Origin: Bowmanella denitrificans
GTDB lineage: Bacteria; Pseudomonadota; Gammaproteobacteria; Enterobacterales; Alteromonadaceae
Reading direction: 5' to 3'
NCBI RefSeq assembly: GCF_002887595.1
Contig: NZ_PEBU01000010.1
Location: 1 to 64,000, forward strand
DNA length: 64,000 nucleotides
The translations under genes and the position numbers were made by a program. Below the pieces are notes generated by a model. The model was not told the origin of the DNA, made no database searches, and saw nothing but the letters and a program-made list of their open reading frames with translations. Positions 25,994 through 35,313 of this stretch are shown one piece after another; position 1 is the first letter of the stretch, and every line of letters begins with the position of its first letter.

Positions 25994-28597
25994 TTAGGGT
26001 TGTAACTGCCAGACTGCGGCAACACCGGGTTCTTCCCCTTGTGTCCACCATCTGGCCTGATAGACACTGCCCTGATAACTGACCCGGGCGCCACCATTGT
26101 AGGCTTGATTGGCGTTCCAGGCTTGCGGCTGACCATTGTCAGGAATCCTGACTTCCCAGGGCCCGCCCAGATCCGGTCTGTCGCCTTGTGTCCACCATTT
26201 GGCTCTGTATTCCACACCTTCATACAGCACAATATCGCCTGCGGTATACACCGTACCGGCCTGCCAGGTGGTTTGTCCGCCATCCAGATTACGCACAGTG
26301 ACAGTGAATTGCACCGTCGTCAGGGCCTGACCGTCGGAAACACTTACGGACACCGGATATTGCGTGTCTGCATCAACATTGCCGGCTTGCAACTGCACAT
26401 TCGCGCCGCTGCCGCTTAACGTTAGCCCCTGGGGAACCTGCCAGTCATAGGACAAGCTATCACCATCAGGGTCAGAAGATTGCAGGTTAATGGCCAACAC
26501 CGCATTTTCGTCCACCTCTTGATCAGCAACCGGCGCCACAATTGGTGGCTGGTTGCCTTGTTCGCCGATAACTCTGAGTGTCGTGGCCCGGCTAACCTGA
26601 TGCTGACCATCAGAAACCTGCAGCGTCACGGCATAGTCCGTTGTTTGAGCCAGCACTGGGGCATTTACCCTGAGCGTTGCGCTATTTTGCCCGGAGGCAT
26701 CCAGACTGCTGTCCAGTTGCCACTGAAACGTCAGGGGATCCTGATCCGGGTCGCTGGCCGCTGCTGCCAAATCAATGCTTTGCCCACCAGTGACCTGATA
26801 AAGCGCCTCTAATTGTATAACCGGCGGACGATTAGGCAGCCCGCCACCGGCCAGTCCCTGATGCATAGCATTGAGTATATCGCCGTTGTCTGCATCGATT
26901 TCCCAGGCAAACATCCCAGCCAGATTCAGGCTGCGGGTGTACTGTCCTTTATATAAAACCGAGCGGGGGCTGTCGTAGGTCACCAGTTTGCCATTCTGGC
27001 TGTTCCACACATAGGCGGCTTCGGCCTGCTCGTCATAGCCCGCCTCAAAGCCGTTAACACCAGTATTATTGCTACCCAGCATATAAGTCTTAATGCCTTT
27101 ATAATCAATCACACCAGGCTCCCACACCCCTTGTGCATTGGTACCGGTGAGTTTGCCGCTGGCGGTGGCGGTCATGGGATTGCCATTGGCCGCGTCGGCA
27201 GCAAACACCCCTTCCCATCCCCGACCATACATGGCTGCTCCCAGCACGATCTTTTCAGGTGGTACACCTTGTTGCAGTAAAAGTTGTATGCCGTTGTCCA
27301 GTGTATAAGCTGGGCCCTGACGGGGTTGTCCGTCATCGTCCGTACCCGTGCCATTGCACTCATCCTGGCTCATATGGCTGCCGCAATACACGGCCGTGTG
27401 GTGGCCGGTGACATTGTTCCAACCACCGTAAAAGTCGTAGGTCATGGCAAACAGATAATCCATGTATTGCTGCGCCTGCAGATAGTCCACATCTTCCAGC
27501 TTGTCATAACCCACACCTATGGCTGATGTCAGTTGGTACTGGCGACCGGTTTCGGCTTCCAGCTCATCCAGCATGGCCCGCAGTTCCGCCATCAGGGCCA
27601 CATAGGCAGGGCCGTCATTCACCCTGTCGCCCAGGTTCGGGTTAGCTCCGCTTCCACCCGGATATTCCCAGTCAATGTCCACACCGTCATAGAACTTCCA
27701 GGTTTGTAAAAACTCTTTCACCGACGCGATAAACACATCGCGATTTTGTTTTTGGGTAAAGCCATGAAAAGGGTCAGATAACGTCCAGCCGCCGATAGAC
27801 GGCAATATCTTCAGGGCCGGATTGTGTTTCTTCAGAGCCATTAACTGGGCATAAGTACCGCGAATAGGATCGTTAGTATCGGTGCCAGGTAAGGCTTTTT
27901 GTATTGCCGCCCAGGGGTCGTGAATTACCACTTCATAATCCTGGGAACGGCCACAGGCAGTTTGCAGCGCCCGCAAGCTATTACCGTTTTCAATTTCCCG
28001 TAACGATTCATTAGGGCCACAAATGGGAATAAAACCGTACAGAATATGGGTAAGGTTGTTGACCGGAATGCGACTGACATCAAATGCCCGGCCATAAATA
28101 CCCCATTCAACAAAATAGGCTCCCACTACTGTATCAGGCGGTGGTGGATAGTTGCCGTTGTTAGGGTCTACGTTGAGTGGTAGCGGGTCCAGATGTCCAC
28201 CGTCGGAATCGGCTATCACCAGGGGCTTAACCGCACTGGTTGCGCAGTCTTCTGCCTGACACAAAGCAATGGTCAGATCATGGCGACCCGACTGTGACCA
28301 GGAAAACTGAATAGTGCCGCTGCGTGTTCCCGCCGCCACTGATTCCTGATGCACTTGCTGGCCATCAAAATACACCCTGATGTTATCACCACCTTCCCCC
28401 GACCAGGCGTTCCAGCCGATGCTGATATTCACCTGCGACAGCCGTTGCACAAGATCTTTATACGCGCCATTACCATCAAGATTGACCTGTATCAGGGAGT
28501 AGGCCTGAGGCTCCCAGCCAATGCTGGGGGTAGATGGTGCGCTTTGAACTACTGTGCTGGCAAACAGCGCCAGCATACCTATTGATGCTGGTTTCAT
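25994..28597 (-). CDS. secreted multimodular GH18 chitinase
   Basis: Protein of 867 residues for extracellular chitin hydrolysis. Domains in order: signal peptide (1-19), ChiA-type N-terminal immunoglobulin-like domain (about 22-130), GH18 catalytic domain (about 155-600) with FYDGVDIDWEYPGG (catalytic Glu311) and AMTYDFYGGW, two bacterial Ig/PKD-like repeats (about 605-765), and two C-terminal CBM5/12 chitin-binding modules (AKWWTQGDRPD and ARWWTQGEEPG). The catalytic dyad is intact. It lies immediately downstream of the AA10 monooxygenase gene in the same direction, separated by a terminator-like hairpin. Confidence 0.95.
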   Translation of the reverse strand: MKPASIGMLALFASTVVQSAPSTPSIGWEPQAYSLIQVNLDGNGAYKDLVQRLSQVNISIGWNAWSGEGGDNIRVYFDGQQVHQESVAAGTRSGTIQFSWSQSGRHDLTIALCQAEDCATSAVKPLVIADSDGGHLDPLPLNVDPNNGNYPPPPDTVVGAYFVEWGIYGRAFDVSRIPVNNLTHILYGFIPICGPNESLREIENGNSLRALQTACGRSQDYEVVIHDPWAAIQKALPGTDTNDPIRGTYAQLMALKKHNPALKILPSIGGWTLSDPFHGFTQKQNRDVFIASVKEFLQTWKFYDGVDIDWEYPGGSGANPNLGDRVNDGPAYVALMAELRAMLDELEAETGRQYQLTSAIGVGYDKLEDVDYLQAQQYMDYLFAMTYDFYGGWNNVTGHHTAVYCGSHMSQDECNGTGTDDDGQPRQGPAYTLDNGIQLLLQQGVPPEKIVLGAAMYGRGWEGVFAADAANGNPMTATASGKLTGTNAQGVWEPGVIDYKGIKTYMLGSNNTGVNGFEAGYDEQAEAAYVWNSQNGKLVTYDSPRSVLYKGQYTRSLNLAGMFAWEIDADNGDILNAMHQGLAGGGLPNRPPVIQLEALYQVTGGQSIDLAAAASDPDQDPLTFQWQLDSSLDASGQNSATLRVNAPVLAQTTDYAVTLQVSDGQHQVSRATTLRVIGEQGNQPPIVAPVADQEVDENAVLAINLQSSDPDGDSLSYDWQVPQGLTLSGSGANVQLQAGNVDADTQYPVSVSVSDGQALTTVQFTVTVRNLDGGQTTWQAGTVYTAGDIVLYEGVEYRAKWWTQGDRPDLGGPWEVRIPDNGQPQAWNANQAYNGGARVSYQGSVYQARWWTQGEEPGVAAVWQLQP

Positions 28598-28612
28598 AAA
28601 AATTCCCTCTCA

Positions 28613-28640
28613 GAAAAGAAGGCCGGCTGAATGGCCGGCC
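28613..28640 (-). terminator. terminator between AA10 monooxygenase and chitinase genes
   Basis: GGCCGGC-CATTCA-GCCGGCC on the minus strand is followed by TTCTTTT. It lies 9 bases after the monooxygenase stop and 16 bases before the chitinase start, so chitinase expression depends on read-through or on a promoter within the upstream gene. Confidence 0.8.
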
Positions 28641-28648
28641 AGATTGAT

Positions 28649-30076
28649 TTACTGCGCTTCCCAAACGTCGGCTTGGTCTGGCAGTTCGCCCAATGTCCAC
28701 CACTTGGCCCGGTAAATAAGCCCCTGATAGCTGACCAGATCGTCTCTGACATACACAGTATTGGCGTCCCAGGCAGGGACATTGCCACTGTCGTTCTGTA
28801 TTTCCACGTCAAAACTGGCGCTGGTACTCAGTTGACCGTCTGACACTGACAGACTGACGGTCACTGTGGTGTTCTGACTCACCTGCCCGGCACTTAGGGT
28901 GATATTTGCGCCTGAGCCCGTGTAGCTTAACGGTGCGGGCACTTGCCAGGTGAAGGTAAGGGGATCCTGCTGATCATCATAAGCATGCACATTCACAGCC
29001 GTGCTTTGCCCTTCGGGCAACTGCAAGTCGCCGGGCGTGTGCACGATAGGCGCCGTGTTACCCTGTGGCGGCTGAATGCTTAAATTAAAACTATGGGAAG
29101 ACTGAGCGGCAAAAACCTGATTGCTGAGCAGATTTTGACTGTCAAATTGCACATTGCCGTTTTGGTCTTGCACCCCGACCTGAATGTCCAACGCATAGTC
29201 CATATTCAGTTTGGCAGCTAAATCTGCCTGCCAGCTTTGGCTATTCTGCGCGGTGATGGGCAGCAACTCACTGATGATTTCCTGGCCGCTACCATCAAAT
29301 AGTCTGGCCCAGACGGTATCGCCCGGGCTGGCATCCTGGCCCTGACGAACAAAGTAACTCACCGGATGCCACTGATCTGGTGGGTTGGTGTCGCGCACAA
29401 TAGTGATATCACTGCAGTTATAGAAACCTTCACCCGCCACATCCTGCCGTTGCCATCTGGTATACAGAATGGCATCGCCACTGCGGTTGGCCGGAATGGA
29501 GATGGTCATATCGTAATAACGCTTACCATCGGGTGCGAGGATCACGCCGACATTACCCACATCCTGGATATGGTCCAGATCAGACCAATTCAGGGCCTGT
29601 GTGCTGCCGTCAAACCCTGGCTTGCTCAGGTAAAACTTCCAGAAGCTGGGGTTGTGCGGGGTGCTGGCATAAAAACGCACATTCAGTTCATTATTGGCAT
29701 TGGGTACCACCTGACTGCGTTGCCAGTGGGGAGAAGGGACGTTAATACCCTGCTTTTGCGGATCGCCGGCACTGCACAAGCTGCCATTTGGCACCGCGGC
29801 TTCAACAGCGGCCTGGTTGTAGTAATCAGCCACATTGACAGAGAACTCAATAGATTGCACAAACTGGAAGGTGCCGGTTTGCAAAAATGCCGCGCGGCAG
29901 GCTGCATTGGGAATGGCAGAACCATCCTGCGGCCACCAATAGCCCCCCTGCTCTTCACAAAATACCTGCCGGGCCTTCGGCACTTGCATGTAACCGTGGG
30001 CAGATGCCAATTGACTGTATCCCATGGCACCCAACAGGGTGACCAGAGGAAGCCAGGCTTTGCACTGTTGTTTCAT
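28649..30076 (-). CDS. chitin-active lytic polysaccharide monooxygenase (AA10)
   Basis: Protein of 475 residues. The signal peptide ends ASA, leaving His27 as the mature N-terminus (HGYMQVPKAR), as required for the copper histidine brace. The second copper His is probably His141 (STPHNPSFWKFYLS). After the AA10 domain (27-~210) come a GbpA-type second domain (about 215-330), a PKD/Ig-like repeat (about 335-425) and a C-terminal CBM5/12 module (AKWWTLGELPD). It oxidatively cleaves crystalline chitin and boosts chitinases. It shares its last two module types with the adjacent chitinase. Confidence 0.94.
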   Translation of the reverse strand: MKQQCKAWLPLVTLLGAMGYSQLASAHGYMQVPKARQVFCEEQGGYWWPQDGSAIPNAACRAAFLQTGTFQFVQSIEFSVNVADYYNQAAVEAAVPNGSLCSAGDPQKQGINVPSPHWQRSQVVPNANNELNVRFYASTPHNPSFWKFYLSKPGFDGSTQALNWSDLDHIQDVGNVGVILAPDGKRYYDMTISIPANRSGDAILYTRWQRQDVAGEGFYNCSDITIVRDTNPPDQWHPVSYFVRQGQDASPGDTVWARLFDGSGQEIISELLPITAQNSQSWQADLAAKLNMDYALDIQVGVQDQNGNVQFDSQNLLSNQVFAAQSSHSFNLSIQPPQGNTAPIVHTPGDLQLPEGQSTAVNVHAYDDQQDPLTFTWQVPAPLSYTGSGANITLSAGQVSQNTTVTVSLSVSDGQLSTSASFDVEIQNDSGNVPAWDANTVYVRDDLVSYQGLIYRAKWWTLGELPDQADVWEAQ

Positions 30077-30301
30077 TTTTATCTCCTGCTGTTATGCGGC
30101 TATATACCGCTGGTTTTTCAACGAAGAACCAACCAGGAGCAACAAAGGGCTTATTGCCTTACCTGGCAGTTGTAAACAACAAGTAAAGCATTTGTATAAT
30201 ATTTTGACTAATTATATCGATATAATTTATTAGCGAATGTTCTTAACTATTGATTCAGGGCCAATATGCAGATTGGCCCCATTTCTGAAGCAGAGGACTT
30301 T

Positions 30302-32071
30302 TTACAGAGGCAGCTTAGCCAGGTGGGCAGCAAACGCCTTAGCTTGCATAAACCCGGTTACCCGGCCTTTGCCAATCTCTTGTCCCTGGGTATCGAAAAA
30401 CAAAATGGTAGGCAGGCCCAGAACAAAGAAATGCTCCTGAAATGCCAGGCTCTGTGGGGTATTGTCGGTAAGGTCGATTTGCATCAATACCGTATTGGCC
30501 AGAGCTTTTTGCACCTCAGGATCTGGAAAGGTATATTTCTCAAACTCTTTACAAGCTACGCACCAGTCAGCATAGAGATCGATCATCACCGACTTACCCT
30601 CGGCATTAGCAGCAGCTAACTTAGCCTGGAAGTCTTCCAGATCTTTTACCCGCACAAATTCAGTGTGCGCAGAAGTTGTTACGCTACCGACCTGGACTGG
30701 CCCGGTCTTAAACTCCAGATGCTGGTAGCCATACAGTGCAGAAGCCAGCAGGCCAAGAAAAATCACCAGGCTTCTGACGCCTTTAAAGAAACTTACCGGC
30801 GTGTTCTGGTTCATAACCTGCCAGTAGCTGAAGGTCGCCAGTCCCAACACCGCCCAGGCCAGATTCGTCCATAGGTTCTCGACCATCCGCTCAACGAATA
30901 GCAGCGCCACCGCCAGCATCATAAAGCCGAAAGTCACCTTCACTACATTCATCCAGTTGCCAGCCTTAGGCAACAACTTGCCTCCGGTAATACCAAATAA
31001 CACCAGCGGAATGCCCATGCCAATACTCAGGGCATACAGGGCGCTGAATCCCAGCAGCAAATCGCCACTTTGCGCCACGAACAGCAAAATGCCGGTTAAA
31101 GGCGCGGTGGTACAAGGTGAAGCCACCAGGCCGGATATGGCCCCCATCAAAAAGACACCAAAATAACTGCCGCCCTTTTGCTGATTACTCAGACTGTTCA
31201 GCTTTTCCTGCCAGCCGGAAGGCAACTGCAACTCCCACACCCCGAACATCACCAACGCCAGCAGTGCAAATAACAGGATCAGGGTAATTAATATGGCGGG
31301 ATGCTGCAGAGCCGCCTGAAACTGCACACCGGCAGAGGCCACAATCAGACCAAGAATCGAGTATGTGATGGCCATACCCTGCACATACACAAAGCTCAGG
31401 CTAAAGGCTTTAGAGGTACTCACCTGCTTGCCCTGCCCAAGAATAATGCCGGACAAAATCGGATACATGGGAAACACGCAGGGCGTCAGTGCCAAACCCG
31501 CGCCCAGCAACACAAACAGCGCCAGGGTCCAGAGCAGACTTTGCTCGCTGGACAGCAAATCAGCCAATTCAAATTGCTGGGACTGATTTGCCAGCGGTGC
31601 ATCATCCGCTGGTGTCACTTCACCGCTGACTTGCTCCAGGTAAACAACTTTAACAGTGGCCGGATAACATAAACCCGCTTCGGCGCAGCCCTGGAAACTG
31701 ACTTTAACCACGGCATCCTGCTCAGCCGCCTGGATGGGAAAGCGGATATCCACCTGATTAAAAAACACATCAGACACGCCAAAATAGTCATCTTCAATCT
31801 GTCTGGCTGGCGGAAAAGCAGGCTCCCCCAGGGTGGCGTCTTTTACTACGGTTTTAAACTGCTTTTTGTAGAGATAGTAACCCTCGGCTATTTCCCAGCT
31901 CAGTACCAGTTCATTACCCTGCTGGCGAAAATCAAACTTAAATGCTTCGTCCACCGGTAAAAAGGTCGGCTGGTCAGCGAACAGATCACCCAGTGGGTCC
32001 TGCGCGCGACTAAGGGGGGAGAGGCCCAGCAATAGGAGCATCCAGGTGACATGCAATAATGTTTTCATCAT
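30302..32071 (-). CDS. dsbD: thiol:disulfide interchange protein DsbD
   Basis: DsbD moves electrons from cytoplasmic thioredoxin across the inner membrane to periplasmic isomerases. The protein is 589 residues: signal peptide, N-terminal periplasmic domain with a Cys pair (SFQGCAEAGLCYPATVK), eight-helix membrane domain (ALTPCVFPMYPILSG; ASPCTTAPLTG) and C-terminal thioredoxin domain (YADWCVACKEFE). All three cysteine pairs are present. The ATG at 32071 overlaps the cutA stop (ATGA), so dsbD follows cutA in an operon, as in E. coli. Confidence 0.97.
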   Translation of the reverse strand: MMKTLLHVTWMLLLLGLSPLSRAQDPLGDLFADQPTFLPVDEAFKFDFRQQGNELVLSWEIAEGYYLYKKQFKTVVKDATLGEPAFPPARQIEDDYFGVSDVFFNQVDIRFPIQAAEQDAVVKVSFQGCAEAGLCYPATVKVVYLEQVSGEVTPADDAPLANQSQQFELADLLSSEQSLLWTLALFVLLGAGLALTPCVFPMYPILSGIILGQGKQVSTSKAFSLSFVYVQGMAITYSILGLIVASAGVQFQAALQHPAILITLILLFALLALVMFGVWELQLPSGWQEKLNSLSNQQKGGSYFGVFLMGAISGLVASPCTTAPLTGILLFVAQSGDLLLGFSALYALSIGMGIPLVLFGITGGKLLPKAGNWMNVVKVTFGFMMLAVALLFVERMVENLWTNLAWAVLGLATFSYWQVMNQNTPVSFFKGVRSLVIFLGLLASALYGYQHLEFKTGPVQVGSVTTSAHTEFVRVKDLEDFQAKLAAANAEGKSVMIDLYADWCVACKEFEKYTFPDPEVQKALANTVLMQIDLTDNTPQSLAFQEHFFVLGLPTILFFDTQGQEIGKGRVTGFMQAKAFAAHLAKLPL

Positions 32072-32385
32072 TTTGTACAACTTTTAATCCATTCCAGATA
32101 GGTAGGGCTGCCATCGGCAATCTCTATGATTAACCATTCCGGCTCGTCATAGGGGTGCAATCCGACCACCAGCTTATACAAGGCGTCGAGCTTCGGCTTG
32201 TAGGTTTTCGACACCAACTGTATTTCACTGTCGGTCTGTAATTCACCCTGCCACTGATAAACGGATTCCAGGCCAGGAATAATATTGACACAGGCTGCCA
32301 ATCCTTGCTCAACCGACTGTCGGGCAATATTTCTGGCACTTTCCATATCAGGGCAGGTGCACAGCACCAGGCAAAATTCAGACAT
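32068..32385 (-). CDS. cutA: CutA1 divalent-ion tolerance protein
   Basis: Small trimeric ferredoxin-like protein of 105 residues. It has LVLCTCPDMESARNIARQSV, ACVNIIPGLESVYQWQGELQ, and the LHPYDEPEWLIIEIADGSPTYLEWI end typical of CutA1. The exact function is still debated; the name comes from copper tolerance. It is encoded directly before dsbD with a four-base overlap and is divergent from fxsA. Confidence 0.95.
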   Translation of the reverse strand: MSEFCLVLCTCPDMESARNIARQSVEQGLAACVNIIPGLESVYQWQGELQTDSEIQLVSKTYKPKLDALYKLVVGLHPYDEPEWLIIEIADGSPTYLEWIKSCTK

Positions 32386-32501
32386 AAGGACCTTGGAACA
32401 GGTTAAACACTTTCATTGCCACACTTTGTAACAGTGACAGCCTTGGATTTGGGCGAACGCGCCCAAACTATACCTCTAATTCACAGCTTTTTGGATGTCT
32501 C

Positions 32502-32987
32502 ATGGGAAAACTCCTGTTCTTGTTATTTGTACTGATGCCCATCGTGGAGATTGCCCTGTTGATAGAAGTTGGTGAGCAAATTGGTGGTTGGCCCACCATA
32601 GGACTGGTGATCCTCACGGCTGCCATTGGCGCGGCATTGGTTCGCCAGCAGGGTGTTGCCACGTTGATGCAGGCCAGACGCAAAATGGATAATGGTCAAC
32701 TGCCAGGCCAGGAAATGCTCGAAGGCCTGATGTTGGCAGTGTCTGGGGTATTGCTGCTCACGCCGGGTTTTGTCACCGATGCATTGGGGCTATTTTTAGT
32801 GCTGCCTTTCAGTCGCCCGGTCATTGCCCGTTGGCTGATGAAACGTGCGGTGGTGACAGGCTCCGCCACTCAGACATCCGGCTTTTACCAGTATCAGCAA
32901 AGAGGTGATCAAGGCAGCACCTTTGAAGGGGAATATGAGGTTAAGCGGGATGGCCGTGATCCTAAATTACCCCCTGATAATCGCTGA
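32502..32987 (+). CDS. fxsA: FxsA family membrane protein
   Basis: Protein of 161 residues. The N-terminal MGKLLFLLFVLMPIVEIALL and WPTIGLVILTAAIGAALVRQQG are characteristic of FxsA (suppressor of phage exclusion by F), with further hydrophobic segments to about residue 110 and a charged tail. In E. coli and many relatives fxsA is near groES. Here groES lies more than 10 kb away, past an accessory region. Confidence 0.95.
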   Translation: MGKLLFLLFVLMPIVEIALLIEVGEQIGGWPTIGLVILTAAIGAALVRQQGVATLMQARRKMDNGQLPGQEMLEGLMLAVSGVLLLTPGFVTDALGLFLVLPFSRPVIARWLMKRAVVTGSATQTSGFYQYQQRGDQGSTFEGEYEVKRDGRDPKLPPDNR

Positions 32988-33049
32988 TACATGGACTTCC
33001 CCCACTGGCCCCGATAAGGTGTTAAGCAAATAACTGCTAAGGAGTCGCC

Positions 33050-34696
33050 ATGCGCAGGCTGTTTTCCTTCATCCTGATTTTTCTGTCCTTCACCACTCAG
33101 GCTGCCGAACAAGCGGCAGTCGCCATGCCGGATAGCTACAGTGCCGATGCGGCAGTTGCGGTACTTAAAGATGGCGGTAACGCCGTGGATGCAGCCGTAA
33201 CGGCAGGTTTTGTGCTGGCCGTGACCCTGCCCGAAGCCGGTAATATTGGTGGCGGTGGCTTTATGCTGATTCATCAAGACGGCAAGGCCGATTTTCTCGA
33301 CTATCGCGAAAAAGCGCCGTTAAACGCCCACCGCGATATGTATCTGGATGACCAGGGGCAGGTGCTCCGTAACAAGCCCCTTTACGGTATTCTGGCCTCC
33401 GGCGTACCCGGCTCGGTGATGGGTATGTGGCAAGCACACCAGAAATATGGCAGTAAACCCTGGAAAGACTTGCTGCAACCCGCCATCCAACTGGCCGAAC
33501 AAGGCTTTATTCCCCATGAAAAACTGCTCAGTCATGTAAATGGCTATATTGAGCGGGTTCAAAAAGATCGCCATGGTCGTAACTTTGATCAGTATTTTTC
33601 AGCCATGCAAAGCGATATGCCGTTTAAGCAACCGGAACTGGCCGCCACCCTTAAACGCATCGCCGAGCATGGTCCCAAGGATTTCTATCAGGGCAAAACC
33701 GCAGATTTGCTGGTGAGCTTTATGCAAAAGCACGGCGGCCTGATCAATAAGCAGGATATGGCCAATTACCAGGCTATCTGGCGCACACCTATTAATGCTG
33801 ACTGGCAGGGCTATCAGGTCCTGTCCGCACCACCACCCAGTTCAGGCGGCATAGTATTAGTACAGATGCTGAAAATGCAGGCGTTGCTCAGCAAGGAATT
33901 CCAGGGCCTGGCCCACAACTCTGCCCAGTATATTCACTTACTGGCCGAACTGGCCAAGCTGGGTTTTGCTGACCGCGCGGAGTATATGGGCGATCCGGAT
34001 TTTTATCAGGTGCCGGTTAAAGACTTGCTGGCGGATAACTATCTGGCCGAACGTGCAAAGTTGGTTAACAGCAAAGCCATCTCCAGCACCGAAAAGGTTA
34101 AACCCGGTCTTAAGGAAAGCGAAGACACCACTCACTACTCAGTGGTGGATAAATGGGGGAATGCGGTCTCCACTACCACCACCATCAACCTCAGCTTTGG
34201 CAGCGGCATGGTGGTGGACGGCGCGGGCTTTCTGCTGAATGACGAAATGGACGATTTTAGCGCTAAGCCGGGGGTACCGAATTTCTTCGGTGCGGTCGGC
34301 AAAGAAGCCAACGAAATCGCCCCACAGAAACGCATGTTATCGTCTATGACCCCCAGTATCCTGCTGAAAGGCCACAAAGTTGAGATGGTGACAGGTTCCC
34401 CTGGTGGTACCACTATTATCAGCTCGGTATTTCAGTCGATGCTGAATCGCGTACTCTTTGGTATGCATGCGCAACAACTGGTGGATGCGCCAAGAATTCA
34501 CCATCAGTTGTTACCAAAAGATGAGATCCGCCATCACAATGGCCTGGCAGCAGACGTGCAGTCCCGCTTGCAAGATATGGGGTATCATCTGAAAAACCGC
34601 GGCTTTGGTGATTTACAGGTGATCAGCCGTAATAACCAGGGCGAACTGGAAGCGGCTTCACAGACTAGCGGGCGCGGTAAATCTGTGGTGTTTTGA
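33050..34696 (+). CDS. ggt: gamma-glutamyltransferase
   Basis: Periplasmic Ntn-hydrolase of 548 residues that cleaves glutathione and transfers gamma-glutamyl groups. Signal peptide (ends TQAAE). The precursor should self-process before Thr360 in EDTTHYSVVDKWGNAVS. Other signatures: GGNAVDAAV, DYREKAP, NDEMDDFSAKPG, KRMLSSMTPS and GSPGGTTIIS (oxyanion region). AAGGAG lies before the ATG. It sits at the left end of the DNA that separates fxsA from groES, and it may or may not belong to the acquired part. Confidence 0.95.
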   Translation: MRRLFSFILIFLSFTTQAAEQAAVAMPDSYSADAAVAVLKDGGNAVDAAVTAGFVLAVTLPEAGNIGGGGFMLIHQDGKADFLDYREKAPLNAHRDMYLDDQGQVLRNKPLYGILASGVPGSVMGMWQAHQKYGSKPWKDLLQPAIQLAEQGFIPHEKLLSHVNGYIERVQKDRHGRNFDQYFSAMQSDMPFKQPELAATLKRIAEHGPKDFYQGKTADLLVSFMQKHGGLINKQDMANYQAIWRTPINADWQGYQVLSAPPPSSGGIVLVQMLKMQALLSKEFQGLAHNSAQYIHLLAELAKLGFADRAEYMGDPDFYQVPVKDLLADNYLAERAKLVNSKAISSTEKVKPGLKESEDTTHYSVVDKWGNAVSTTTTINLSFGSGMVVDGAGFLLNDEMDDFSAKPGVPNFFGAVGKEANEIAPQKRMLSSMTPSILLKGHKVEMVTGSPGGTTIISSVFQSMLNRVLFGMHAQQLVDAPRIHHQLLPKDEIRHHNGLAADVQSRLQDMGYHLKNRGFGDLQVISRNNQGELEAASQTSGRGKSVVF

Positions 34697-34830
34697 TGTT
34701 GGAATGAGAAGTCCTATTGGCCCCGGCAGCAATATGATCAAGCATAGTGTTAATACGGTTAGAACAAGCCCTCGTCTTATGATTTCCATCTTTGAGCTAA
34801 TATCGGCTTTTTGTTTAGATTCCCAAGAAT

Positions 34831-34962
34831 GGTTTATGTGTGAATCATTTCATTGAGAAATGAGCCATACATAAATCAACCATGGTTGACAGCACTGGCA
34901 AGGAAAATCTAACATGAGTCATATATAAACCATTTCATGGTTATATGGGTTATACATAGGTC
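34831..34962. promoter_or_regulatory. four operator-like repeats upstream of hipB
   Basis: An 18-base motif of the form ATGAGYCATAYATAAAYC occurs three times on the plus strand (34860-34877, 34914-34931, and a weaker copy at 34945-34962) and once inverted (34831-34848). The last copy ends 7 bases before the hipB ATG. Multiple spaced operators are expected for a HipB-type repressor that autoregulates its operon. Confidence 0.7.
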
Positions 34963-34968
34963 GAAATC

Positions 34969-35313
34969 ATGCGAAAGTCAGTAAAACGTGCATATTCAAG
35001 GTATACCGAAGAAGCAATTTGCTTGCTCGCAAACCTCATTCGCAGCGCACGAATAGAGCAAAAACTCACAACGCAGGAAGTTGCCGATCGTGCTGGTATA
35101 TCCAGAAGCATGCTTCAGCGTATTGAAAAAGCGGATTTGAGATGTCAAGTAGGCGCAGTATTTGAAGTAGCTACCATCGTTGGTGTAAGCCTCTTTGATG
35201 CGTCACAGTCGCTGACCACGATTAGAAAAGAAATTAATCGCAGTAAGGAAAAACTCTCACTTCTCCCCAAAACTGCACATAAAGCACATAAAGTTGTAGA
35301 TGATGACTTCTAA
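34969..35313 (+). CDS. hipB: HipB-like antitoxin, XRE-type repressor
   Basis: Protein of 114 residues with a Cro/CI-type helix-turn-helix (TTQEVADRAGISRSMLQRIEKADLRCQVGAVFEVATIVGVSLFD; recognition helix near residue 50). It should bind and neutralise the downstream HipA kinase and repress the operon through the four upstream repeats. It overlaps hipA by 14 bases. There is a basic N-terminal extension of about 20 residues before the HTH. Confidence 0.85.
   Translation: MRKSVKRAYSRYTEEAICLLANLIRSARIEQKLTTQEVADRAGISRSMLQRIEKADLRCQVGAVFEVATIVGVSLFDASQSLTTIRKEINRSKEKLSLLPKTAHKAHKVVDDDF

Noticed and set aside
33050-34696. ggt as part of the mobile cassette block
   Set aside because: It has no attC nearby, is on the opposite strand to the cassettes and looks like a normal host gene; its origin is left open.
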